A DNA stretch of 64,000 bases from Sordaria brevicollis (lineage: Eukaryota; Ascomycota; Sordariomycetes; Sordariales; Sordariaceae): positions 620,001 to 684,000 of the forward strand of contig JAUTDP010000002.1 in NCBI GenBank assembly GCA_033439795.1, in the 5' to 3' direction. Below, in pieces: positions 36,651 through 48,081 of the stretch. The notes under the pieces were generated by a model that had not been told where the DNA came from, did not search any database, and worked only from the letters and a program-made list of their open reading frames with translations. Every line of letters begins with the position of its first letter. Positions within the stretch are counted from its first letter, which is position 1. The position numbers and the translations under genes are program-made.

Positions 36651-39600
36651 ATGGATTCCAACAACAACGGCGACAGCCGTATCAAGCGCGAGCCCGATGT
36701 CGATGACGACGGCGACCGTCTGATGATGGATATTTCCCCCCGTCCTTCCCAGGGTAACACGACTGCTGCCGCCACGACTCAACAAACCGCTTTTACATCT
36801 TCCACCTTTGCCGCTCCCGACACCGTTCACGATAGCATCGAGGTCGCTACCACTCCCGTGCCCGTACCTACCCTGGCTACTGCCTTACTCCGTCCCATGG
36901 GCGATACATCCATCCCAATGCCCGCCGCTGCTACCTCGTCCACAGCTGCAACCGCAGCCACCGCGACCACAAAGGCGACGCCAGTCAAGAAAACAGCTGC
37001 CGCTGCTCCTAAGAAGACAGCTGCCACCAAGGCGACTCCGAAGGCCGCTACTGCTGCCGCGACAACCACGAAGGCTACCCCCAAGACTTCCGCCGCCAAA
37101 GCTACACCCAAGTCGGGCACCAAGACAGCCTCAGCTACAAAGGCTACTCCCAAGACCGCTGCTGGCAAGGCTACGCCCAAGTCTGTCGCGAAGGGTACGA
37201 CCGACGGCAACACTGAGACCGATGCCGATGCCAATGCCGATGCCGATGCGACTCCCAACAATAACAACAAAACCAACACTGCAGCCGGCCCTGGTTCCGC
37301 TAGCAGCTCATCCCTCTCCAGCGTCAGCTCTGGTCGTGTTCGCGGTCGTGCTAAGAAAGTTGTTAACGATAATGACGCTGCTAACGTTACCGGCGCTGCT
37401 ACCGCTACCGCTACCGGCACTACCGCCGCTGCGAACGATAACAACGACGATGACATGGACATTGACAACATCGACAACACCAACGGAAATATCAACACCG
37501 CCAACATGAACAGCGGCAGAGACAGTTCCCCCCCTCCCCCGCCTATGTCCTCCCCTACCATTGCCCCCGCTACCGGACCCGCCAACCGTCCCAGTGCTAC
37601 TCGTCGCGCAAGCAACGCTAGTACTACCAGCAGCATTTCTACTGCTGCTACTGCTACACCCAGTACTCGTGGCCGTGGAGGTGCTAGAGGTGGAAGGGCT
37701 GCTCGTGGAGCTAGAGGTACTGCTAGAGGTGCTAGGGGTGCGAGGGGTGCTAGGGGTGGGCGTGGTGGGCGTGGTAGAGGTGGTGCTTCATCTCCTGCCG
37801 GTGCTTCCTCCCCTTCCGCTGCTGGTGCTACCGCCGCTGATGATGTCGCCGGTGCTGCTTCATCCCCCGCCGTTGCTGCTGCTATTGCTGACGGTGCTAC
37901 TGCCGCTGATGGTGCTACTGCCGCCAGTGCCGGTGACGGTGTCGATGCTGCCTCCAATGGCGCTGTCGATGCTGCCGACGGTCCTCCCTCCTCACCCACC
38001 CGCCTAATCCCCATCAAACGCTCCGCCAGCTCCTCTCCCATCCCCGAATTCAACAGCGACGGGGAGTACATCCCCGAGGGTGCTGCTGCTAGTGCTCGAG
38101 CCAAAAAGCAGAAGACTGCTGCTTCATCTGCTAGGGGTGCCAGAGGTGCCAGTGCCAGTGGCAGAGGCAAAGGTGGTTCTGCCACGAGGGGTGCCAGTGG
38201 AAGAGGTGGCAGGGGACAAGGAGTAGCAGGTGCAAAGAAGAAACCCCCCTCTATCCCGACGCCCGCTAGCAAAACACCCATTTCTGGACCTGGTGCTAGA
38301 CTGGTTACTGTCGGTGCCGGTGGTGGTGCGAATGGTGCAGGTGGTGCAGGTGGTGGTAAAAATGGATGGAGTGTGGATGGACAGGCGATTAATAAGAGGC
38401 ATAAGGAGAATGATTTGCAGTGAGTATTACCCCCTTTTTTTCTTTTACCTGAACACCTTTTACCTTCCTTTCGACATATCTGTTTTCCTCTTCCCTTTCG
38501 TGTGTTCAAAGCGGATGGGATATGGAGAATTCTGTGAGAGGACAGGAGACTGGAACCACATAAAGAGATGATGCTAACGCAAACAACAGTTTGCTCGAGA
38601 CAGGCGAGTACTCGGACGCCACTATTAACTGTATCAAAAAAACGTGGAAGGTGCACAAGATGAGACTGAGCACGAGGAGTGCGTGGTTTAAGGAGGCTTT
38701 TGCTGGTGGTGGTGGGGTAAGTTGTTTTTTTCGGTCCTCTGAATGACGTTGTGTTGAGGTGGGAGATGCTGATGCAAGGAACAGAATGCCCCGGTGAGCG
38801 AGATCAACCTGCATGAGCAAGATCCGGCGGATATGGAGGTTATGTTGAGGTTTATGTATGCTGATTGTAAGTTCTTTCTTTCCCCCCCTTTCTCTACCGT
38901 CCACTACTGTCTTGTCTGCTCATCCCCTGTTCCCTTTACTCCCACCCCTCTCCACCATCCAAACCAACCTCGCAACTGGCAACAGAGAAGAACGCAAGCT
39001 AACCACCCTTCCTTACGTCCAGCACTCGACGAACACCTCACAAACCCCCACGCCCTCACCTCCCCCATCACCACCTACGTAACCCTCTACAACCTCGGCC
39101 ACTGCTTCCGCATTCCGCTCCTCTGCCGCGACTCCCTGACCCTTTTGGGCCAATACCTCGACACCAAACTCCTTCTCCTCTGCACTTACTCCGCCCCCGC
39201 CTCCGGCCGTTCGGGAGTAATCGACTTCACCGACCCCATCACCTCCCCCCAATCCTACTCCTCCGACCTCCTCGAAGCCCTTTACAAATCCTACTCCGGC
39301 GTCTCCGAATCTACCAAACTGCACTCCCTCCTCGCCTCCTTCCTCTGGGCCGGCCGCGACCGGCTCTTCCGTCTCCCCGGCCTACGCCCCCTGGTAGACC
39401 AGTGCCCGATGCTGGGAACCGACATATTCAAGATCATCTTGGGAGACAACTCCGCGGGATTCATCCCGCCGGTGACGATCAAATTGACCAACCTCCCCGG
39501 CGGCAGCGACATCGAGGAGCTCAAAGCCAAGCACTTTGGCCCGTTCTGTACAAAGATGGATCACACCCGCAAGACCCAACACCCGGACCGGTGCGAGTCG

Positions 39601-40004
39601 TGCGACGAGGTGTTTGACGAGGAGCGCTGGGCGAAGAGGGTGTATAACCCGTTCAAAGTGGTGGTGAGGCCCGCGGCGTGGTGTAGACGGTGTGTGGAGG
39701 GGAAGGTGGTGGTGAGTGGCGGGGTGGCGAGGCCGAAGGGGGGTATTGGTGGTAGGTTTGACCTTGGTGGATGTGGCGGGGATAGGATGGGGGGATGGTG
39801 GATTTGTGTGGGGATGGTGAGGATGGTTCCCTGGATGGTGGTGGTGAGGGTGGAAGTGGTGAGGGAAGTGGTGGTGGAAAAGGAAAAGGAAAGGAGGGAC
39901 AGTCACAGAAGGAAGGACAGAAGGGACAGGGACCGAAAAAGGCCCCGCTGGAGGATGTGATTCCTATGTGGAGGTTGAAGATTCAGGATGATGATGAGGA
40001 GTGA
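36651..40004 (+). CDS. BTB/POZ protein with long Ala/Gly/Arg-rich N-terminus; apparent frameshift
   Basis: Five exons are inferred: 36651-38419, 38591-38716, 38785-38866, 39023-39711 and 39786-40004, with introns GTGAGT, GTAAGT, GTAAGT and GTGAGT. The first about 590 residues are low complexity: a KREPDVDDDGDRLMMD acidic start, Thr/Ala/Lys repeats (KATPK units), Gly/Arg tracts resembling RGG boxes and an EFNSDGEYIPEG island. They look nuclear and disordered. Next comes a BTB-type start (LLETGEYSDATINC, then KTWKVHKMRLSTRSAWF) and the NLHEQDPADMEVMLRFMY segment, typical of BTB protein-interaction domains. A Cys-pair region (CESCDEVF, WCRRCVEG) follows, then an acidic tail. One base is missing in the A6 run at 38637-38642: without it the frame stops at 38661-38663. 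With one extra A the model closes at 961 residues. Sequencing error or a genuine break are both possible. Confidence 0.65.
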
Positions 40005-41165
40005 GTCAGTGCGATTGGAGTGATCGAGTCACTCTCCGATGGGCATGAGAGGAGGCAGATCCGATGGCATGAGAGGAGAAAGAAGGCAAAGAGGTGGATG
40101 AGTTGGACGAGAAGGTCGACGATTGAGTGGGTTGTTGTTACACCCCCGCTCGAAAGTTTATGAGCTCGAGGAGCTCTTGACATCACATCCTCATCTCCTT
40201 ACACACCTGGTGTCTGGTTGATGTACGAGTATCGACATTTACATCAAGTTTGGCGTGTCGACAAAGTTTGGCGCATCGAGAAAGAAGAAGAGTGGACAAG
40301 AAAAGACAAAAGAAAGAAAAAAAGGTCAAAACAGAAAACCACACAAAAAAGATTGAAAGAAAAGGAAGAGAAGGGGTAGAATAGATTTGTCAAGATGGGA
40401 TTTCGTTGCTTTATTATCTTAGGTATATTCGAGGCAAGACCAGGTTTCTCGGCTACCAAGTTAGAACTAGAGCGGCTCTTATTGCCGACCTAAATAGCAA
40501 TAGAACAGTATCTCATAACTTTCCTCATCATCATCATCAAAGAAAATGCGTGCTTGGTGATCCCTGGTCTTGCGACAAGATCTTAATAACGTCGAATGAA
40601 AACGACCTAATCCAGCCGGTGTTCGAAGCAATCAGGCCATGGGAGAACATATTTGCTTGGAGGAAGGCGGTTGGTTGTGACGAGGACAGAGAAATATTGT
40701 AACATCGAGGGATGCAATAAGGGAAGAAGCAATCCAAGAACAAGATGATGATAATGAATTCGCGAAGACCTGATCGCATGGAGTACCTCTACTTGGTTTT
40801 GAGAGAGGACGTTGAGGCGCGTAGCCAAGCACAAGATGAGTAGCAGCGGTCGAATATGCGCTCAATATTGCGTCCAGGTATGTTACCGTACCATGACCAT
40901 GAAAGTACCAGCTATCTGTCTGACATTGACATCGCTACTACCAAAGACGGAAAAGAAAAAGGAATAGACGCTGCTTCTAAAGGGGATATCCAAGATCTAT
41001 GTAACATTTCGAAAATAAAGAAAGACGATCCATCACAACATGCCAAATCCATCACTCCATCTCTTTCATCTCCAACCCTTTTCCCCTATCATTCCTTCTT
41101 TCCCCCCTTTTCCTATCTTTTCCCACCCCCAAGTTCCCAACCAAATCCACTCACCCTGTCATCCC
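40005..41165. other. Intergenic interval between convergent genes
   Basis: About 1.16 kb holding the 3' flanks of the BTB gene (+) and the RTA1-like gene (-). Near 40241-40283 the words AAGTTTGGCG...TCGA recur twice. No gene supported. Confidence 0.5.
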
Positions 41166-42349
41166 CTAAACAACAACCTTCTCATTCCCCATCCCCGAAC
41201 TCGTCTCCCCCATCTCATGCCCCATTCCCTCACCCATCACACCCCCCTCCCTGATCTCCCCCCTCATCAAAGCCGGATTAACCTTGTCCGAATGACTCAT
41301 CCAAGGGAAAAACACCCCCGGCGCAAACGCCGTAAACAAGACACAAGCAATCAACACCATGAAACTCTCCAACACCACGAAACTCGGTTCATCCTGCATG
41401 ATGTGGTTTCCCCAACCGCCCGCCATTTCCGCGATACGGTAGATGCACCTGATGAAAAGCACGACGTAGGCGCCGGCCATGGCCCAGAGGAACAGCTTGG
41501 TGTTTTTGGCGTGCCATGTTTGGCTCTCAATGGTAGACTCGGAGAATGAGCGGAAGTGTTTTTTGGCGCGCAGGAGGAAAATGGTTGACAAAGCGCCGAA
41601 TGCGCCCAGGACGACGACTTGCAGGACGATGCCGGCGATGATGACGCGGTTACCGTGTTGCAGGAGCTCGAAGTTGTCTTTACCGGCTGAGGCGGCGATG
41701 CCACCGCCGATGGCCTGGATGACGAGGCAAGAGACGTCGGCGGGGACGAAGAAGAGGGGGTATAATCTGGGACGGAAGGGGGAGAGCGAGGGGGCCAGGG
41801 TGGCGACGATGTGCTTGAGGGTTAGGTAGAGGCCGATGCAGATGAGTGTCGGGCCGAGGACGATGGAGACGATTTGGGTCTTGAAAGCTGAGCCTTCCCA
41901 GGGGTTTTTGGACAGGACGGCGCGGCCTGCGTAGCCTGTTGTTTCATTCTGGTTAGCATTTGTTCAAGAAATAGCAGGATGTATGAAAAGTGATATTCGA
42001 AATCTGATGTGCCCGGGAAATGTGGAAAGAAAGGGGATTTTGGAAGTGAAAAAAGGGAAAGAAAACATATGGAGGGATGGACCAGGAACATACCAGCACA
42101 CTCCAAAATACAACCCGCCGTAATAGCAATCGAGTATCCCCACGTCCTCTTCCAGATACCAATTGCAAGCGTCAAGATGGCACAGAGACCAAATGCGATA
42201 GCCAAAAAGATATTGACGCCTTGGTTGGGGTAGTAACCAAGTGTGGTGTATTCGACTCGGCAGATGGCGTTAACTTCGGTGCAGGTGTCATAGCCCGGAA
42301 TGAATTGGGGCGTGTAGGCCGGCATGCCAGCCGATGCTGTTGTAGACAT
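41166..42349 (-). CDS. RTA1-like lipid-translocating membrane protein
   Basis: Exon 1 is 42094-42349 and exon 2 is 41166-41935, with a 158 nt intron (GTATGT...GCTAAC...ACAACAG). Phase closes to 341 residues. Seven hydrophobic helices are visible, beginning around NIFLAIAFGLCAILTLAIG, WGYSIAITAGCILECAGY, TQIVSIVLGPTLICIGLYL, YPLFFVPADVSCLVIQAIG, VIIAGIVLQVVVLGAFG, LFLWAMAGAYVVLFIRCIY and VLESFMVLIACVLFT. The motifs RCIYRIAEMAGG and the GPTLICIGLYL helix are characteristic of the fungal RTA1/RSB1 family, linked in yeast to sphingoid long-chain base export and resistance to 7-aminocholesterol. The N-terminus carries an extracellular Cys pair (CTEVNAIC). The substrate here is unknown. The gene is divergent from a Zn2Cys6 regulator, and a CGG-rich array lies just upstream of its ATG. 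Confidence 0.9.
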
Positions 42350-43639
42350 TGTGTCGGTTGTCTTTCTTCAATCCGGCGTGTAAACGGGATCGGATCGGGG
42401 CCGGAACGGAGAAGTGGAGACGAGAACGGACTCGGCGCCGGTGGATGGGGATTAGATGCCGTCCGAAGATGTATCGGATACCGGATTGTGCGACAGTGCA
42501 ATCCCAAATTTGTCCTTGAGCGATCAATCAATCCCGACGACGGTACAACCCGAGATAAAACGCAGGTTGAAAAGCCACAACGAAAAAGAGAAAAGAGTGT
42601 CAGAGAAAAGAAGAAGGGAATGGCATCGGTTTTAATCTCCTTGCCTCAAACCGGTCGCCAAGCCCCAACTCGGACTAGCTTGACCCAACGACCCTAACAA
42701 ACGGGCAGATATTGTTACATATCCGTCAGCAAACTCAGTCGCCATCAATCTCCATCTCTCGGTAGCCCATCGAGTGCTGTGATTTGTTGCTCCGGATTCT
42801 TATAAAGTCTCTCCCCGTTGAGAACCCCAAAAATGCTGAAATTGGGGGGAAGCATTGCAGACAAAACTTTGGGTGCGGCGGTTCCTGACTCTTTCAGGGA
42901 AGGCCCCCGCTGTTAGGACCACGCTTGTTTGGTGGATGCGTCGGATAGCGAGCATGCCGATTGGTAGATATTGTCCGCATCCGAATAGACTCACACCACA
43001 GAGGGGGCGTGAGCATGGTGCGGACCACTTAGATTTGCGAGATCCCCACAATCAAAGAAATGCTTCGAAGTCGTCATGACTGTTGGTTTGCCCATTTTCC
43101 CACCGCCGTTGCCCAACACGCTGTCCGGTCTCATTACGAGAAAGCCGAAGAGCGATGAGCGTGCGCATCCATATCAAAACGTGTCGGCCTCACAACAACG
43201 CTGGCAGTTGAAGATTGCCGGAGCTTGTTCCGGTCGTGTCCCTGTGGCTTAATTCTAGTCGTCTTCTAGAAGCCATCGATTCTTTTTGAGACACTGCGAG
43301 ACGGATTGCCGACAGACTGCACAACACAGTGGCAGCTCAGCTCAACCTCAGCCCTACGCAAATTGCCGTGCACTGACAGGACTGAGAAGAACAAGATCGT
43401 CGGGCCTGTTTGCCGTCTGGGCTTGCTGGCTTGCACCAAGCGAGCTCAGCTCTCGACTGCTTTGTCATCAGTCAGCTTCATCGTCGGATCGTCGCTGAGA
43501 CCTTCGGACTGTGAATCTGTCAGACAGTTTGGCCATCAGCAATATGCTCGTTATGCAACTTTATCCGAATGCAATCAGCTTGGCAGAAATATAAGCGACG
43601 ACGACGACTTACAAGTTGACCCACCTTCACATACCCAAA
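42350..43639. promoter_or_regulatory. Divergent promoter region, RTA1-like gene and Zn2Cys6 regulator
   Basis: 1.29 kb between the two start codons. Next to the RTA1-like ATG is the CGG array (separate entry). The stretch 43280-43640 includes an ATG-starting frame (43306-43740) that overlaps the start of the regulator in another phase and could act as an upstream ORF. No TATA box was recognised. Confidence 0.5.
42374..42441. promoter_or_regulatory. CGG-triplet array upstream of the RTA1-like gene
   Basis: CGG occurs at 42374, 42385, 42391, 42396, 42402, 42407, 42427, 42433 and 42439 on the plus strand. The five from 42385 to 42409 are spaced by 3, 2, 3 and 2 bases. Zn2Cys6 factors bind CGG half-sites, and one is encoded next door. 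The array lies 25-92 bp upstream of the RTA1-like start codon, so it may be promoter or 5' UTR. Binding is inference. Confidence 0.4.
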
Positions 43640-45386
43640 ATGACCGACTCGCCATCTGCGATTGGTCCAATTCGGCGTGCTCATCGAAAGAGTCGGACGG
43701 GGTGTACGGCGTGCAAGGCCCGGAAGATCAAGGTACTTGACCCCTTTTCCACGGATTCCATGGGGATACCACCGAATTGACGGTCTCCAGTGCGACGAGC
43801 ATCACCCGTCATGCATCAATTGCATTTCCCACGGACTGCAATGCCCGTTCCTGTCCATGAAGGCAAACTTGCCGCCGAGACCAAGACCACAATCTCAAGC
43901 ACCAAGTCCGGTCACCGTCACCCAATCTCAGTTCCCCTCGCCATCACCAATCTCACCGCACCATCGTTTCGAACCGTCACCACCACCACCACCACCAACA
44001 CAAGCGAGCATTCCCATCAACCCGGCCTACCTCCCCGGCCTATCACCGGAGGATGATACCGACGACCCCCTCCCGACCCTCCATCTCCTTCTCCTGCACA
44101 ACTTCACCTCCTCCACTTACCTAACACTGACCACAGACCCGTCTGTTGCTGCCTTCTGGCGGACTTCCGTCGTCAACCTCGCCTTCGCCCTGTCTTCAGA
44201 AACCCCGCCTTCTTTCTATCTTTTGCGTGTGCTCTTGTCGGTTTCCGCTCTTCACCTGGCTTTCCAGCAATCATGTCCCAAGCAGCGAGACTTTTACACT
44301 GCCCAGGGGATTCTGCTCCACCAAAAGGCAACAAGAGAGGCCATGAGACGGATGTTGCCGACGATAGAAAGAGCTGAGGACGAGTTGGGGTTGTATCTGT
44401 TCGCGAACTTAACGATCTATGTCGCCCTGGCAAGTCCGAGGGGTAGGAGAGGGGATGGGAGGGTTTATGTGTTGGATCAGAACGAGCGGGGGAGTATGGG
44501 GTTTGAGGCCGCGGGATTGGGGCCCGAAGCGGGAATGGGTATGGGGATGGGAGGTGGTGGGCTCGGCTTCCCAGACTGGGCCTTCCTCGTCAATGGTGCC
44601 AAGTCGCTGAGCAACTTCATCCTCCACAACGAGAAGCACCGGGAGTTTCTGAGCCCATTCCTGACGTATGGAGGAAGGAGATGGAGGGAGGCGAGAGGCG
44701 AGTCGGCCAGCACTTCATCGAGTACGGCACCGTCCAAGGCCGGAACGCCAACACCATCAGTCGCGGGATCCAGCTCTGAAGCGCCACCAGAAGCTGGCAG
44801 GAAAGGAAGTAGTGATGGAAGTGTGAATGGCATACCGAAGCCTGGGCCCCTATCGCACCTGCGAGAACTCATCAGCAGAGATACGGCTAACCCTCACCTG
44901 CAAACCTACCTCTTCGCCATCGACGAGCTCGAACTGTCGCTCACCCATCTCACGTCTTCCTCACCTACCTCCCAGTCCCCAGCCGCGACCACGACCGCAT
45001 CTTCGCCCAGCATTACCCATTTTATCACCCCACCACCGCTGACCGCCTGCGCCGCCGACGACCTCACATCCCACCCCCCCTCAACCGTTACCGCCACCTC
45101 CGAACCCCCACAACCAGGCCCAGGAGGCGACGTCCTAGACGCCATGCTCTGGCTCTGGGCCGTCTCCGACTCTCTCGTCCCTCTGCTCAAAATTCCAACC
45201 CAAGAAGCCGTAGCCATCTTTGCCCACTTCGGTATTTTACTCAAACACCACGAGCGACAGTGGTGGTTGCAGGGCTGGGGCGACCACTTGATCTTGCGAG
45301 CGAAAGATATCCTGGATGAGGAACATCGGGGGTGGATTGAATGGCCTTTGAGGGTGTTGGAGGGTGAGGGGGGGCGGGATGGGTAG
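43640..45386 (+). CDS. Zn2Cys6 fungal transcription factor (UPC2-like type)
   Basis: Exon 1 is 43640-43732 and exon 2 is 43791-45386; the 58 nt intron (GTACTT...CTCCAG) splits the zinc cluster itself. The product is 562 residues. The binuclear cluster is C22-X2-C25-X6-C32-X6-C39-X2-C42-X6-C49, preceded by RRAHRKSRTGC, a basic start common in regulators related to sterol uptake factor Upc2. A Pro/Ser-rich linker follows (with PPPPPP and PPTQ), then a helical regulatory domain beginning near LPTLHLLLLHNFTSSTYLTL. Low-complexity Gly/Met and Ser/Thr inserts interrupt that domain. The ATG has the context AAAATGAC. It probably acts in the nucleus as an activator or repressor; its proximity to an RTA1-like gene hints at lipid or membrane-stress control. 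Confidence 0.88.
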
Positions 45387-46868
45387 AAGCTGATGAGACA
45401 ACCGGTGGAGAGGGGAAAAGGGAAAAAAATAAGCATGAAAGTTGAAGGGATTCCAAGAATCCAAGGAATGGGCCAAATGGTTGGTGGAAACAAGGGCGGC
45501 GTGCCGATTGATATTGGGTTGACGAAAACGACAGTTTGAAGCCAGCTGGAATTTTTGGAGCGTGATCAAATGGCGAGGGAAAAGAGGAGGAAAAGGACGG
45601 GAAGCATGAGATTCAGAAACCGAAAGTAAATTCAGAAGTCCAGCTCCAAACGGCCAAGAGGATGAAAGACTGCGGTGGGGCACGAGTTCTTTCCTTCGCT
45701 TCACGGGCATTCGGAGAACAGCAATTGAGGAAGTCGCAACTGCCATTACCCGTCATATCTCTCCACTCATTCAAGCATTAAAGATAGCGTCTTGCACTTT
45801 CCATTCGAACTACTCAATCTCCATGCCAATAAAACACACTTCAGGTTCCCCCATTTCCGATTTCTTGTCTGTGATCTTCGTTCTATCTCCTCGCTCCGTG
45901 GTGGTCCGGAATCTCCCTATCATTATCCCAAACCCACCAGTCACAAAGCGCCTTCCTCCCTCCCATATTCACCACCCCCCATCGATTAACCACTCTTCTC
46001 TTCGGCATTCGGGTCGAGATCTTCCACGCGTGGTATCGGATTGGTTTGGTCGCCCGGATTGACCTCGAAGGTTGACTCGATACCGCAGAGGGCTCTGACA
46101 CGAGGGTATAGATGAAGTTCAAGTGGGCCATAATCTCCTCGATTGTATGTCGTGTCTGTGCTAGTTGGCGCGGAGGAGGACAAGGTGAGAGGAAGGCTTG
46201 ACAAGGCGATGGAAGCAGGGGAGGATTAGTGAGTTGCCGGTAATAACGTGAGATATGCAGCGGACGAGGGTTTTGTCCTGTATGCCCGTTCGGTGGAAAT
46301 TAGTACTCGTATTGTTGGTAAGAGATCATTGTCGTTTCTGCTTCATGGGTGTTGACCTTCTACGAAAGATCGAATGTCTGTTGCAAACTTGAAGGATATA
46401 CACCGAGCTTATTAGACGTGGACGAAAAGGTCATTGACAGCAGTGTCATGACAGCTTTGTTTCACACTTCACTGGCTTCTGTGCACTCCCAAAGTACCTC
46501 GCAGCGATTCACCCTCACAAAGGCATCACAAGTCACAGCTCACGAGCTGACAGCAGAGCCCAGTGTTACCATCAACATTTTACTTAATTTGCTACCAGCT
46601 ACCCGGTAGTTGGGCCGGTATACACAGGCGGTATGTCAAACTATCTCCAAGATATACCTCCAAGGGATGAGGGCGGTGACCCAAAAGGTTACACAAGAAG
46701 GAGACACTGAAAGTCTTGACACTTCAACCCTAGTCGAAGCCCAGCCAACTGCCTCAAAACCGGTCCAACCCCCAACCAGCTCCCATAAGATCCAGATCAT
46801 CCACTTAGCACCACTAGTCATCAAAACTTGTCGTCGTCGTCGTCGTCGTCATCGATGCATGTCGGCGC
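45387..46868. other. Intergenic interval between convergent genes
   Basis: About 1.48 kb with the 3' flanks of the Zn2Cys6 gene (+) and the deuterolysin gene (-). A minus frame ending at 45986 reads like protein (PRVEDLDPNAEEKSG) but has no ATG, so I do not call it. The GTC repeat at 46830-46850 lies near the deuterolysin stop. Confidence 0.5.
46830..46850. repeat. GTC trinucleotide repeat, seven units
   Basis: Seven uninterrupted GTC units, just downstream of the deuterolysin stop codon and probably in its 3' UTR. Confidence 0.9.
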
Positions 46869-48081
46869 TTAGCACCCAACATAGATAGCTATTATCACCG
46901 TTAGCCTTCATCCCACATCTCACGTCCCACGTTCCCCCTTCCCCCCATTTCCCACCTTCCCAGCCGGGTAGATGTAAACTCACCATTAGCAAACAACGCA
47001 TAAGTATCAGCATGATTCAAACTCTGGCTCGCACTCAATCCCCTCACACAGTTATACCCATAACACCCATTCTGGTCCGTCGTCCCCTTAATCTGGCTCA
47101 GATGGGTAACCTCATGCAACGTCGTGGTCGCCTGATCCTGCGCGTGGCACGTCCTCGACAAACCCGACAGTCCACTGAAATACAAGGGGCAGTTAACCAT
47201 GTACGACGCGCTGGGGAGGGTGTAAGCCAGGACACCAGAAGAGCAGGCGCCGTAGACGTCGCTGCAGTAGTACCGCGCGACGCCAGAGGTTGTGGACCCG
47301 CACTCGGAGGCGATTTTGGCGAAGACGTTGGCCACGGTGCTGCGGGTGGAGGAAGTGGAGGACTTGAAGTACTCGGTCATTTTGGCGGCGGCGCCCGAAG
47401 AAGCAGCCTGGCTAGCGGCGACGGCGAGGGCGCGGCAGTTGGACATGGCGGTGCGGGTCGCGGTTCCTTTGGTTGAGGTGCAGTCGGATTGGACGACGGA
47501 GCGTTTCTCGTGGAAGGAGCGGCGGGCTGAGGCGGCGAGGGTGCCGTCGACGGAGGCGGTGACGATGTTGGAGGAAAAGGGAATGGAGCCTTGGAGGTCG
47601 ACGGAGTCGATGGGCGCGTATTGAAGCGCGCCGGAGACTTTGAGGTCGAAGGAGCCGCCTTGGGACAAGTCGTGGACGTGGGCGGCGTCCCAGGCTGTGG
47701 AAACGGTTTCGCCGGGGGCGATGATTTGGAAGGCGTCGTCGGTGAGAGCGGAGGTGGCGACGCGGAGGCGGAGACCGTCGAAGGCAACGGGGCCGGCTGG
47801 GTGGGTGTTAGTGAGACGTCTGGTGGAATGGGTTGGGAGGGAAAGGGGGAAAACTCACTAGCAGAAAAGACCTGGGTCTTCTCAACAGCAGCAGTGTCGA
47901 GGATGGAACCAGCCTTGAGGACCTTCAGGGGCTCCTTGCCCGTGTTGGTGATGCTAGCCTTGACGTTGGTGTTGTCGACGACCTCGATCTTGACGTCGAG
48001 GGGACCGCCGCGCTGAGTCAAGTCAACGCTCATGGCCGAAGCCACGGAGGCAATGAGAGAGAGACCAGCGAGGAACTTCAT
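46869..48081 (-). CDS. Deuterolysin-type secreted metalloprotease (peptidase family M35)
   Basis: Three exons: 47859-48081, 46984-47796 and 46888-46869. The introns are 62 nt (GTGAGT...CTAAC...CCCAG) and 95 nt (GTGAGT...GCTAAC...AATAG). The product is 351 residues. A signal peptide (MKFLAGLSLIASVASA) is followed by a propeptide that ends at a dibasic KR site (SFHEKR, then SVVQSDC). The catalytic zinc site is H302-E-V-T-H306, with the third ligand D315 in GTTDQNGCYGY, the aspzincin signature of family M35. The tiny last exon supplies the conserved NAIYVGC ending, which strongly supports the model. The enzyme should be an extracellular zinc endopeptidase active on basic proteins, like Aspergillus neutral protease II. 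A TATA box lies about 90 bp upstream. Confidence 0.95.

Noticed and set aside
36827..38656. 609-codon minus frame opposite the BTB gene N-terminus
   Set aside because: It is the Ala/Val/Leu-rich shadow of GC-rich repeats; the plus strand has the acidic start, Gly/Arg tracts, splice sites and BTB continuation.
39712..39960. A second frameshift in the BTB gene near the G6 run at 39789-39794
   Set aside because: A GTGAGT donor at 39712 and an acceptor at 39785 give a 74 nt intron that moves into the acidic C-terminal frame, so no frameshift is needed.
45986..46204. 72-codon minus frame that reads like protein (ends NAEEKSG)
   Set aside because: It has no ATG and no convincing upstream exon; possible but unsupported.
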